Shown: one piece after another, positions 1-7,178 of the stretch
Layout: the number at the start of each line of letters is the position of its first letter
Numbering within the stretch: position 1 is the stretch's first letter
NCBI GenBank assembly: GCA_963594675.1
Contig: CAVBGA010000176.1
Coordinates: forward strand, 1 to 29,630
Reading direction: 5' to 3'
DNA length: 29,630 bases
Origin: Ruminococcus_G sp963594675
GTDB taxonomy: Bacteria; Bacillota; Clostridia; Lachnospirales; Lachnospiraceae
Notes under the pieces: model-generated
The model's database searches: none
Seen by the model: only the letters and a program-made list of their open reading frames with translations
What the model was told of the DNA's origin: nothing
Program-made: the position numbers and the translations under genes

Positions 1-144
1 GGTCATCAAACGGCCTAAAGCCGCTGTAGCCACCGGACTGGTATTATGATGCTGTCTTGCCGTCTCCACCATTTCTCTTGTATAAGCAGCAAAAGCTCTT
101 ACCTGTCCATTTGCTGCCGTAGCTCTAACAATATAATCTTTCAT
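1..144 (-). CDS. hslO: Hsp33 redox-regulated chaperone, N-terminal part (cut by window edge)
   Basis: Only the first 48 codons are in the window. The reading starts MKDYIVRATAANGQVRAF and contains HHNTSPVATAALGRL, both hallmark N-terminal sequences of Hsp33. Hsp33 is a cytoplasmic holdase chaperone switched on by oxidation of a C-terminal zinc-bound cysteine cluster; that part lies outside the window, so its cysteines cannot be checked. The ATG at 144 follows an AGGAGAATT ribosome site. It sits 34 bases downstream of the methyltransferase gene on the same strand, so the two are probably co-transcribed. Family assignment is confident, completeness is unknown. Confidence 0.9.
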   Translation of the reverse strand, partial: MKDYIVRATAANGQVRAFAAYTREMVETARQHHNTSPVATAALGRLMT

Positions 145-178
145 AGGTAAATTCTCCTCTATTCTTTCTATAATTTTC

Positions 179-940
179 TTATCGTTTTTCTTTTCCCTTT
201 TCTCTTGCAATGATGCAAAATCTCTCACATTCTTCTGTGGGGGCTTTTCTCGTAAAGGCATCATATACCGTCACAAATTCCATGCCGGCCTCCTTCAAAA
301 GTTCTTTTATTCGCTCTATGGAATAGGCTCTCTGATAATGGGTCTCCTCAAATTTTCGGTAGAGATCATCCTCCTGCCGCATAAAAATCGTAAGATCGTA
401 TTCGTTAATCATGGAATCCTCATCAAAATAATTATCCCAGATAAAGCTTCCCTCTTCTCGATTCTCAGCAATGGTGGATTCACCGATCAAGTCTCTATAT
501 TTATAGATGGTATTCATATCAAAAATAAATATTCCACCGGGATCCAGATAATTATTGACCAAAGAAAAGCAATCCAGCAAGGCCTTCTCATCTAAAAGAT
601 AATTCATGGAATCACAGACACTCACCACCGCCCGCACGGTACCATACAATTCAAAAGCGGTCATATCCTGCAGCAAATAAAGAATATCCAGCCCTGACCG
701 ACTCTTCTTTTCCTGGGCAATCTGCAGCATATCCTCTGAAAGATCCACTCCAATCATATCGAAGCCATCTGCCGCCAAACGCTCCGTCATGCTTCCTGTG
801 CCACAGCCCAGTTCCAGAAGGATGCCGTCCTTTATACCATACTCAGCCAACAAGCCCTTTAGATATTCCGCCCAAGAATCATAATCCACATCATCCATGA
901 ACATATCATATACTTTCGCAAAGCTTTGATAACTATCCAT
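179..940 (-). CDS. Class I SAM-dependent methyltransferase, substrate unknown
   Basis: This 253-residue protein has the SAM-binding motif I LLELGCGTGSMTERLA (residues 41-56), an acidic motif II loop (GVDLSEDML) and a later FIFDMNT strand, the layout of a soluble Rossmann-fold methyltransferase. The N-terminus (SFAKVYDMFMDDVDYDSWAEYL) matches the uncharacterised Firmicute methyltransferases annotated only as class I SAM-dependent; many are small-molecule or tRNA enzymes, but nothing here fixes the substrate. The start follows TGGAGGAAAA. A TGTTATAAA extended -10-like sequence (minus strand, about 986-994) could give it a promoter. It precedes hslO by 34 bases. No obvious truncation or missing SAM motif. 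Confidence 0.85.
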   Translation of the reverse strand: MDSYQSFAKVYDMFMDDVDYDSWAEYLKGLLAEYGIKDGILLELGCGTGSMTERLAADGFDMIGVDLSEDMLQIAQEKKSRSGLDILYLLQDMTAFELYGTVRAVVSVCDSMNYLLDEKALLDCFSLVNNYLDPGGIFIFDMNTIYKYRDLIGESTIAENREEGSFIWDNYFDEDSMINEYDLTIFMRQEDDLYRKFEETHYQRAYSIERIKELLKEAGMEFVTVYDAFTRKAPTEECERFCIIAREKGKEKR

Positions 941-1085
941 TTTTCCTCCATATATACAAAATTACTCTCTTTACTTCAGCTGGAATTTATAACACGACTG
1001 AGGTCAAAAGATTTGTAAAATAATCTTCCTATAGATGATTCATTTTATATCTTTTTATGCTTTTTCGTCAACACCTGCCCAAATT

Positions 1086-1129
1086 AAAAAAGTGCTGCCG
1101 CAAAGATAAACTCCCTGCAGCAGCACTTT
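1086..1129 (-). terminator. Intrinsic terminator of the clpB-DUF4250 unit
   Basis: On the minus strand a 10-bp perfect stem (AAAGTGCTGC at one side, GCAGCACTTT at the other; plus positions 1089-1098 and 1120-1129) is followed by a run of six Ts. It lies about 90 bases after the DUF4250 stop codon and before the methyltransferase, in the otherwise empty stretch 941-1217. Confidence 0.85.
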
Positions 1130-1217
1130 CTTCTTGCCATCACACGCAATCATTCAATAACTCAGTTACAATCTGATAACATCATATAAAATTAAAATTG
1201 CAAAACTATACCTTCAC

Positions 1218-1391
1218 TTACACAAATTGATTGCTTTCCTCATCGTACACATAATCAATCTGCCCTAATTTTTCCTTTAACTCTTCCACCGACAAATCCA
1301 AACTACTACATAAATCATCCAGATTTGCGTAATGATCTCTCAGCTGAGTATTTATATAACTCAGCAAAATCATAGGATCTTTGGGTATCAT
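1218..1391 (-). CDS. DUF4250 small protein, translationally coupled to clpB
   Basis: A 57-residue frame begins MIPKDPMILLSYINTQLRDH and ends IDYVYDEESNQFV. This matches the DUF4250 family, tiny proteins of about 55-60 residues known from Clostridia, with no established function. Its predicted content is helical with an acidic middle (LDDLCSSLDLSVEELKEKL) that resembles a small helix-turn-helix, which is only an impression. The A of its ATG (1391) is the last base of the clpB TGA stop, so the two frames share one base and translation is probably coupled; a GGAGAAAGG ribosome site lies inside the clpB end. A strong terminator follows. The frame is too short for many gene callers but the family match is good. 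Confidence 0.85.
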   Translation of the reverse strand: MIPKDPMILLSYINTQLRDHYANLDDLCSSLDLSVEELKEKLGQIDYVYDEESNQFV

Positions 1392-3979
1392 CAGCCTTTC
1401 TCCTTTAATGCTTCTAATTTTCCATCTACCACATCTATCTTAATCACATCACCGGATTCTACAGTACCGGAGAGGATTAATTTTGCCGCCAGTGTCTCTA
1501 CATTTTTCTGCAGATAACGTTTCAAGGGTCGAGCTCCGTAGGTAGGATCATACCCACCCTCAATGACAAAGCTTTTAGCTTCCGGAGTCATGACAATCTT
1601 AAGATCCTGCTCTTTCAATCGTCCATTCAGCTCTGTCAGCTGCAAATCTACGATTTTACCAATATTGTCCTTGGTCAGAGGTTTGAACAAAATAATCTCA
1701 TCCAGACGGTTCAGGAATTCTGGGCGGAAATGGGCTCTCAGATCCTGCATTACCTGTTCACGGCAATTTTCTTCAATCTCACCATCCTCACGGATTCCAT
1801 CCAGCAGATAGGAAGATCCGATATTGGAGGTCATAATCAGGATGGTATTTTTAAAGTCCACAGTTCTTCCCTGAGAATCTGTGATTCGACCATCATCCAA
1901 TACCTGAAGAAGTACATTAAATACATCCGGATGTGCCTTTTCAATCTCATCAAAAAGTACTACGGAATAGGGTTTCCGACGTACCGCCTCTGTCAGCTGG
2001 CCGCCTTCCTCATAGCCTACATATCCTGGAGGGGCTCCGATCAGACGAGATACGGAATACTTCTCCATGTACTCACTCATATCAATTCGAACCATATTCT
2101 GCTCATCATCAAAAAGATTCAAAGCCAAGGTTTTTGCAAGCTCTGTCTTACCAACACCCGTTGGGCCTAGGAAAAGGAAGGAACCAATAGGCTTGCCTGG
2201 GTCCTTGATGCCAGCTTTGGATCTAAGAATAGCATCGGTGACACGGCTTACTGCCTCATCCTGTCCGATCACCCGCTCATGAAGTATATCTTCCAAGCCA
2301 AGAATCTTAGCTCTCTCGCCCTCTGTCAGCTTGGCAACAGGAATTCCTGTCCAGCGGGATACAATTCTTGCGATTTCCTCATCGCTGACGCTCTCATGCA
2401 CCAGTCTCAGATCTTCATTTTTTACTTTTTCTTCTTCAATTCGCAGCTGTTCCTGTAATTTCGGCAGTTCTCCATATTGAAGCTGAGCTGCCTTTTCCAG
2501 ATTGTACTCCTGCTGAGCCGCCTGAATCTGACGATTCATATCCTCAATCTGTTCTCTTAAGGTTGACAGGCGATCCACATCTGCCTTCTCATTTTCCCAC
2601 TGGGCTTTTTGAATATTGAAGGCATCTCTATGTTCTGCCAGCTCCTTCTGCAGTTCTTCCAAACGCTCCTGGCTTAACTTGTCTGTCTCTTTTTTCAGAG
2701 CCTGCTCTTCAATCTCCATCTGCATGATTTTTCTTTGAAGTTCATCCAGCTCTGTGGGCATGGAATCCATCTCTGTTTTGATCAAAGCACAAGCCTCGTC
2801 CACCAGGTCAATGGCCTTATCCGGCAGGAAACGGTCAGATATATATCTATGAGAAAGAGTGGCTGCTGCTACCAGCGCACCATCTGTGATTTTTACTCCA
2901 TGGAAAACTTCATAGCGCTCCTTCAGTCCACGAAGGATAGAAATGGTATCCTCCACGGTAGGTTCGTCCACCATTACCGGCTGGAAACGGCGCTCCAAAG
3001 CCGCATCCTTTTCAATATACTGTCGATATTCATCCAAGGTAGTAGCACCGATACAATGCAATTCTCCCCTTGCCAGCATAGGCTTCAGCATATTGCCCGC
3101 ATCCATAGCACCGTCTGTCTTTCCGGCACCTACGATCAAATGCAGCTCATCGATAAATAGAATAATCTGGCCATCACTTTTTCTGACTTCTTCAAGAACC
3201 GCTTTTAAACGCTCCTCAAATTCACCTCGGTACTTGGCACCAGCCACCAGAGCCCCCATATCCAAGGAGAAGATTCTCTTATCCTTCAAGCCCTCCGGCA
3301 CGTCACCGCGAACAATACGCTGTGCCAAACCTTCGACTACTGCCGTCTTACCTACGCCAGGTTCACCGATCAGCACCGGATTATTCTTAGTTTTTCGAGA
3401 AAGAATCCGAATCACGTTACGGATTTCCCCATCTCGCCCAATGACGGGATCCAGCTTCTGGGCTCTAGCTTTTTCCACCAGATCCTGACCATACTTAGCC
3501 AAGGTATCATAGGTTGCTTCCGGATTATCCGTAGTTACTCGCTGATTGCCCCGCACGGAACTTAAGGCCTGCAGGAAGCGTTCCCTGCTGATACCATATT
3601 CCTGAAACAGCTGCTTGATTCCCAGATTGGGATTCTTAATCATGGAGAGGAAGAGATGTTCAACGGAAACATATTCATCTCCCATAGCCTTTGCCTCATC
3701 CTCAGCACTTACCAACACCCGATTCAAATACTGACCAATATAAGGATTGCCACCGGATACCTTTGTTCTCTTGTCAATGGCAGCCTCCACACTATCCTTG
3801 AAAGCTTCCTTGTTGATCTCCATTTTCTCTATCAATTTTGAAATAAGGCTGTCGCTCTGATTCAGAAGATTGTAAAGCAGATGCTCCTGCTCCACTTCCT
3901 GATTACCAAACTCATAAGCGGTTTTTTCCAGATTCTGAACAGCCTGAAGTGAATTCTGTGTAAATTTACTGATGTTCAT
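1391..3979 (-). CDS. clpB: ClpB protein disaggregase (Hsp100 AAA+ ATPase)
   Basis: ClpB threads aggregated proteins through a hexameric pore together with DnaK and returns them to folding. The 862-residue length is typical. Visible parts are the Clp N-domain repeat (1-145), AAA+ module 1 with Walker A GEPGVGKT (205-212) and Walker B FIDELH (275-280), the long coiled-coil middle domain (about 403-525), which separates ClpB from ClpA/ClpC, and AAA+ module 2 with GPTGVGKT (605-612) and the arginine-rich C-terminal D2 region ending GARPLKRYLQ. The start is preceded by AAGGGGGTG. I see neither a CIRCE element nor a CtsR box upstream, which are the usual heat-shock controls in Firmicutes. It shares one base with the DUF4250 gene downstream. 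Confidence 0.97.
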   Translation of the reverse strand: MNISKFTQNSLQAVQNLEKTAYEFGNQEVEQEHLLYNLLNQSDSLISKLIEKMEINKEAFKDSVEAAIDKRTKVSGGNPYIGQYLNRVLVSAEDEAKAMGDEYVSVEHLFLSMIKNPNLGIKQLFQEYGISRERFLQALSSVRGNQRVTTDNPEATYDTLAKYGQDLVEKARAQKLDPVIGRDGEIRNVIRILSRKTKNNPVLIGEPGVGKTAVVEGLAQRIVRGDVPEGLKDKRIFSLDMGALVAGAKYRGEFEERLKAVLEEVRKSDGQIILFIDELHLIVGAGKTDGAMDAGNMLKPMLARGELHCIGATTLDEYRQYIEKDAALERRFQPVMVDEPTVEDTISILRGLKERYEVFHGVKITDGALVAAATLSHRYISDRFLPDKAIDLVDEACALIKTEMDSMPTELDELQRKIMQMEIEEQALKKETDKLSQERLEELQKELAEHRDAFNIQKAQWENEKADVDRLSTLREQIEDMNRQIQAAQQEYNLEKAAQLQYGELPKLQEQLRIEEEKVKNEDLRLVHESVSDEEIARIVSRWTGIPVAKLTEGERAKILGLEDILHERVIGQDEAVSRVTDAILRSKAGIKDPGKPIGSFLFLGPTGVGKTELAKTLALNLFDDEQNMVRIDMSEYMEKYSVSRLIGAPPGYVGYEEGGQLTEAVRRKPYSVVLFDEIEKAHPDVFNVLLQVLDDGRITDSQGRTVDFKNTILIMTSNIGSSYLLDGIREDGEIEENCREQVMQDLRAHFRPEFLNRLDEIILFKPLTKDNIGKIVDLQLTELNGRLKEQDLKIVMTPEAKSFVIEGGYDPTYGARPLKRYLQKNVETLAAKLILSGTVESGDVIKIDVVDGKLEALKEKG

Positions 3980-4015
3980 ACAAACACCCCCTTGTTATTT
4001 GCTTGTTCTATAATT

Positions 4016-4043
4016 ACTATAACATATATTTTTTGAATTGCAA
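4016..4043 (-). promoter_or_regulatory. Putative vegetative promoter of clpB
   Basis: On the minus strand TTGCAA (4043-4038) is separated by 16 bases from TATAGT (4021-4016), 37 bases before the clpB ATG. It fits a housekeeping-sigma promoter; the spacer is one base shorter than ideal. Confidence 0.5.
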
Positions 4044-4064
4044 GAAAAATTTTATTTTACAAAG

Positions 4065-4108
4065 AAAAAAGCCCATCTCCTCCTTACTTGCATAAAGAAG
4101 AAATGAGC
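4065..4108 (-). terminator. Intrinsic terminator after the nucleoside salvage cluster
   Basis: A 12-bp stem containing several G-U pairs (plus positions 4071-4082 and 4097-4108) is followed on the minus strand by TTTTTT. It lies 60 bases past the stop of the BMP lipoprotein gene and ends the cdd-pdp-BMP transcript before clpB. Confidence 0.75.
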
Positions 4109-4167
4109 ATTTCCTATCCTACTTATTCAATTACTATTCCCTACAAAAATCTTAATAATGCCATCCA

Positions 4168-5250
4168 TCAGGAATCCGCACTTACAAAATTCACTGTTAC
4201 ATTGGCCAGGGCGTCCCCACCTCTGGTAAGTGCGCTGACATATTTATCAGAAACGGTTACGTCACCGCCAGTAATTTTGCTTACGATATCCGAATAATCT
4301 GTTTCTGTAAACTGATTAAATACCGCACTATCCATTACCAGGCTCACGCCATCGTTGGACAAATCCATAGACTGGGTGGTTTTTCCTTCATCAAAATCGC
4401 CATTAAAAATATCATCTAAGGTTGTGGTAAGGATGTCATTCACATTTTTCACTGCCGATGTCACCAGACACTGGCCATCAGAGGTCGTTGCCACATCCGA
4501 TGTAATAACCTTTGCACTACTATCCTGAGCCGCCTTTAAGACCGCCGCACCGATGGAACCGCCATTGGTGAAAATCAATTCACAGCCATCACTATACCAG
4601 GCATCTGCCTGCGCCATCACAGATGGGGACAAATCATTTGTGCCCAAATAGGTATAACGAATCGTAACATCTGAGGAAGTAAGGCTCATTTCCTGTGCCG
4701 CATAATTTGCACCCTGCACAAATCCGCTGCCATAAGCTGCCACGCTGCTTTCTTTTATACCACCCATAAATCCAATGTTCTTATAACCATCCTTCACAGC
4801 AGCATAACCTGCAAGAAATCCTGCCTGTCTCTCATTAAAAACAATAGCGGTTGTATTTTTTCTGAGTTCAGAACTCTTGTCCTCTGCTTTTCTCGGTTCA
4901 CCATCAATAATAATAAAATCTACTTTTTTATATTTTTTCTGCATGGTATAGAGCGGAATTTCAAAATCCTCACCATAACCGATAATAGCAGTAGCGCCTG
5001 CATCTGCCGCTTCCTGAATTGCCACCTCATAGTCCGAGGCATCAGAGCTGGCAGCCTGATGAACATTTAAAGTCAATCCATTATCACTGGCGTATTGTTG
5101 GGCTGTCGTCTCGATCTGGCTCAGCAAATCCCCCTGAATAGAAGATTCCGTAATGAGAGCCACATCCTCCGTACTTGTCTTTTTCCCGCAGCCCGCAAGG
5201 CATCCCATAAGGAAAAGCACCCCTGCTGCTAATATTAATTTTTTCTTCAT
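4168..5250 (-). CDS. BMP/PnrA-family substrate-binding lipoprotein, probably nucleoside-binding
   Basis: The 360-residue protein starts MKKKLILAAGVLFLMGCLAG and has the lipobox LAGC with the acylated cysteine at residue 21, so it should be anchored on the outer face of the membrane. The rest reads as a basic membrane protein (BMP) type periplasmic-binding fold: GYGEDFEIPL, IGFMGGIKESSVAAYGSGF and IFTNGGSIG. Characterised members (PnrA of Treponema, BmpA) bind purine or other nucleosides for an ABC importer. I set the start at 5250, where GGAGATAAA precedes ATG; a frame 11 codons longer lacks a ribosome site. It lies 33 bases after pdp, which supports a nucleoside ligand. No ATPase or permease gene is adjacent, so its transporter must be encoded elsewhere. 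Confidence 0.88.
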   Translation of the reverse strand: MKKKLILAAGVLFLMGCLAGCGKKTSTEDVALITESSIQGDLLSQIETTAQQYASDNGLTLNVHQAASSDASDYEVAIQEAADAGATAIIGYGEDFEIPLYTMQKKYKKVDFIIIDGEPRKAEDKSSELRKNTTAIVFNERQAGFLAGYAAVKDGYKNIGFMGGIKESSVAAYGSGFVQGANYAAQEMSLTSSDVTIRYTYLGTNDLSPSVMAQADAWYSDGCELIFTNGGSIGAAVLKAAQDSSAKVITSDVATTSDGQCLVTSAVKNVNDILTTTLDDIFNGDFDEGKTTQSMDLSNDGVSLVMDSAVFNQFTETDYSDIVSKITGGDVTVSDKYVSALTRGGDALANVTVNFVSADS

Positions 5251-5283
5251 TTTATCTCCATTATTTAAATTGTTAAGGCACAA

Positions 5284-6618
5284 TTATTTATTATAATTTT
5301 CTATCTTACCATTTTTATCTATAGACGCAAGAATCAAAGGCTTCTTCTCCGGAGGATTTGCCGCAAGTTCTATTGCCTTTTCAAACCGTTCGGCTGCCGG
5401 AAGAAGTAATGCTTCCTCCCCAGCATAAAGAATGGCCATCACATCTCCCTGTGCTAGCTTATCTCCTGTTTTTTTACACAAATGAATGCCCGCACCATAA
5501 TCAATGCTGCTGTCCTTGGTGGCTCTTCCTGCCCCCAACATACAGGCAGCTTCTCCGATCTCTTCGGTATTCATATGAGTGATCCATCCATCCGCTTTTG
5601 CCTTTAGATCATAGCTATAAGGAGAAATCTTCAATTTGCCTTCTTCTGTAATCGCAGTGGCATCTCCCCCCTGGCATGCTACCATATGGGCCAAGGTTTG
5701 CAAGGCACTTCCATCTTCTATGGATAAAACTGCCATGTTCCGGCACTCTTCCAAGCTACCCAGATTTGCCAGATGCATCATATGAGCTGCCAAAGCAAGA
5801 CAGATTTCTGTCAGATCCTCTGGTCCCTGCCCTTTTAATGTATCTATGGCTTCCCGCACTTCCAAAGCATTGCCGATATTTCTTCCCAGAGGAATATCCA
5901 TATCCGTGATCAATGCTGCCACCTGTCTTCCAGATTGCCTGCCAATGGCCTGCATCTTATCCGCTAACTTTAGGGCATCCTCTTCATTTTTCATAAAGGC
6001 GCCGCTTCCGGTCTTTACATCCAAAAGAATACAATCACTTCCGGCCGCTAATTTCTTACTCATAATAGAAGCCGCAATCAAAGGAATGCTCTCCACCGTT
6101 GCCGTCACATCTCTAAGTGCATATAGCTTTTTATCTGCAGGAGCCAGATTTCCCGACTGACCTATTAGACTAATGCCGCAATCCTTCACAGTATTCATAA
6201 AGGTCTTGCGATTCAAGCTGGTTTGGTAGCCAGGAATGGCATCTAATTTATCAACAGTTCCGCCGGTATGTCCCAAACCACGTCCAGACATTTTAGCAAT
6301 TTTTACACCACAGGAAGCTGCGATAGGGCAGGCAATCAAAGTTGTCTTGTCTCCTACTCCTCCTGTGGAATGCTTATCTACTTTTATTCCCGGGATTTCT
6401 GACAGATCCACCATATCACCGGATCTGGCCATGGCATCCGTTAAAACTGCCAATTCCTCATCCGTCATTCCATTAAAATAGATCGCCATTAACATAGCGG
6501 ACATCTGATAGTCAGGAATGCGATCTCCTACGTATTCCTGAATCATCTCCCGAATCTCTTCTTCTGTAAGAATCTCTCCATCTCTTTTTTTTCTGATTAG
6601 ATCGTACATTCTTATCAT
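5284..6618 (-). CDS. pdp: Pyrimidine-nucleoside phosphorylase
   Basis: The enzyme cleaves uridine, thymidine and deoxyuridine with phosphate to free base and (deoxy)ribose-1-phosphate. At 444 residues it has the usual length. Diagnostic sequences are the phosphate-binding KHSTGGVGDKT (82-92) and SGRGLGHTGGTVDKLDAIPG (111-130), plus the lobe containing LLDVKTGSGAFM. Assignment as pyrimidine-nucleoside rather than strict thymidine phosphorylase follows from the Firmicute context; the sequence alone cannot fully separate the two. The ATG at 6618 has GGGGATG eight bases upstream; a second ATG three codons in (MYDLIRKKRDG) is also possible and matches many homologues. It lies between cdd (63-base gap) and the BMP lipoprotein (33 bases). 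Confidence 0.93.
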   Translation of the reverse strand: MIRMYDLIRKKRDGEILTEEEIREMIQEYVGDRIPDYQMSAMLMAIYFNGMTDEELAVLTDAMARSGDMVDLSEIPGIKVDKHSTGGVGDKTTLIACPIAASCGVKIAKMSGRGLGHTGGTVDKLDAIPGYQTSLNRKTFMNTVKDCGISLIGQSGNLAPADKKLYALRDVTATVESIPLIAASIMSKKLAAGSDCILLDVKTGSGAFMKNEEDALKLADKMQAIGRQSGRQVAALITDMDIPLGRNIGNALEVREAIDTLKGQGPEDLTEICLALAAHMMHLANLGSLEECRNMAVLSIEDGSALQTLAHMVACQGGDATAITEEGKLKISPYSYDLKAKADGWITHMNTEEIGEAACMLGAGRATKDSSIDYGAGIHLCKKTGDKLAQGDVMAILYAGEEALLLPAAERFEKAIELAANPPEKKPLILASIDKNGKIENYNK

Positions 6619-6681
6619 AAAAACATCCCCTTTTTATCTATCATCTATAAGGACATCCGTTTTTATTATAGTATTATCCCC

Positions 6682-7098
6682 TCAAAAGGGAAAGAGGTTT
6701 TTTTTCGAGAAAGCATAGGGCAAAAGTTCCTGCATGGTATACTCTTTTATCTCTCCTTTTCCATTCTCTGTATACAAGGGAAAATTCCCTTCCACAAACT
6801 CACTCAACACCTGCCGACAGATTCCACAGGGCGAACAAAAATCCTCCACTTCCCCTTCAGCAGGACCACCCATAATTGCCAGGGCACGAAATTTTTTCTT
6901 TCCCTCAGATATTGCTTTGAAAATGGCTGTTCTTTCTGCACAACAACCTGCCGGATAGGAACTGTTTTCCACATTACAGCCGGTAACCACACTTCCGTCC
7001 TCACATAAAAGGGCTGCCCCCACCTTAAATTTGGAATAGGGTGTATAGGCATTTTTTCTGGCCTGATTTGCTATTTTAATTAATTGTATTTTGTCCAT
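6682..7098 (-). CDS. cdd: Cytidine deaminase (zinc enzyme)
   Basis: Cytidine deaminase converts cytidine and deoxycytidine to uridine and deoxyuridine, which the downstream phosphorylase then splits. The 138-residue protein is the short tetrameric form. Zinc ligands are C53 in CCAERTA and C91/C94 in PCGICRQ, with E55 as the proton shuttle; the substrate loop YTPYSKFKVGAAL (residues 18-30) is intact. I place the start at 7098, because GGAGG sits seven bases before this ATG; the upstream in-frame ATG at 7113 overlaps that ribosome site. The region just upstream is short (about 80 bases) and contains the terminator of the NlpC/P60 gene; I see no convincing promoter there. Confidence 0.95.
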   Translation of the reverse strand: MDKIQLIKIANQARKNAYTPYSKFKVGAALLCEDGSVVTGCNVENSSYPAGCCAERTAIFKAISEGKKKFRALAIMGGPAEGEVEDFCSPCGICRQVLSEFVEGNFPLYTENGKGEIKEYTMQELLPYAFSKKNLFPF

Positions 7099-7131
7099 GG
7101 CATTACCTCCCATTTAAACCGTATATCTAAA

Positions 7132-7164
7132 GAAAGGGCCAACGCGAACCGCGCCAACCCTTTC
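7132..7164 (-). terminator. Hairpin after the NlpC/P60 gene, probable terminator
   Basis: A 7-bp GAAAGGG/CCCTTTC stem (plus 7132-7138 and 7158-7164) encloses a second small GCG/CGC stem. On the minus strand it is followed by a broken T-rich tract (TTTCTTTAG arises partly from the stem), so termination may be partial and some readthrough into cdd is possible. Confidence 0.5.
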
Positions 7165-7178
7165 ACCAAGTTCATCAT

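Noticed and set aside
2943..3488. A 181-codon plus-strand frame opposite clpB
   Set aside because: Antisense to conserved ClpB sequence, low-complexity Ser-rich translation, no start signal or domain.
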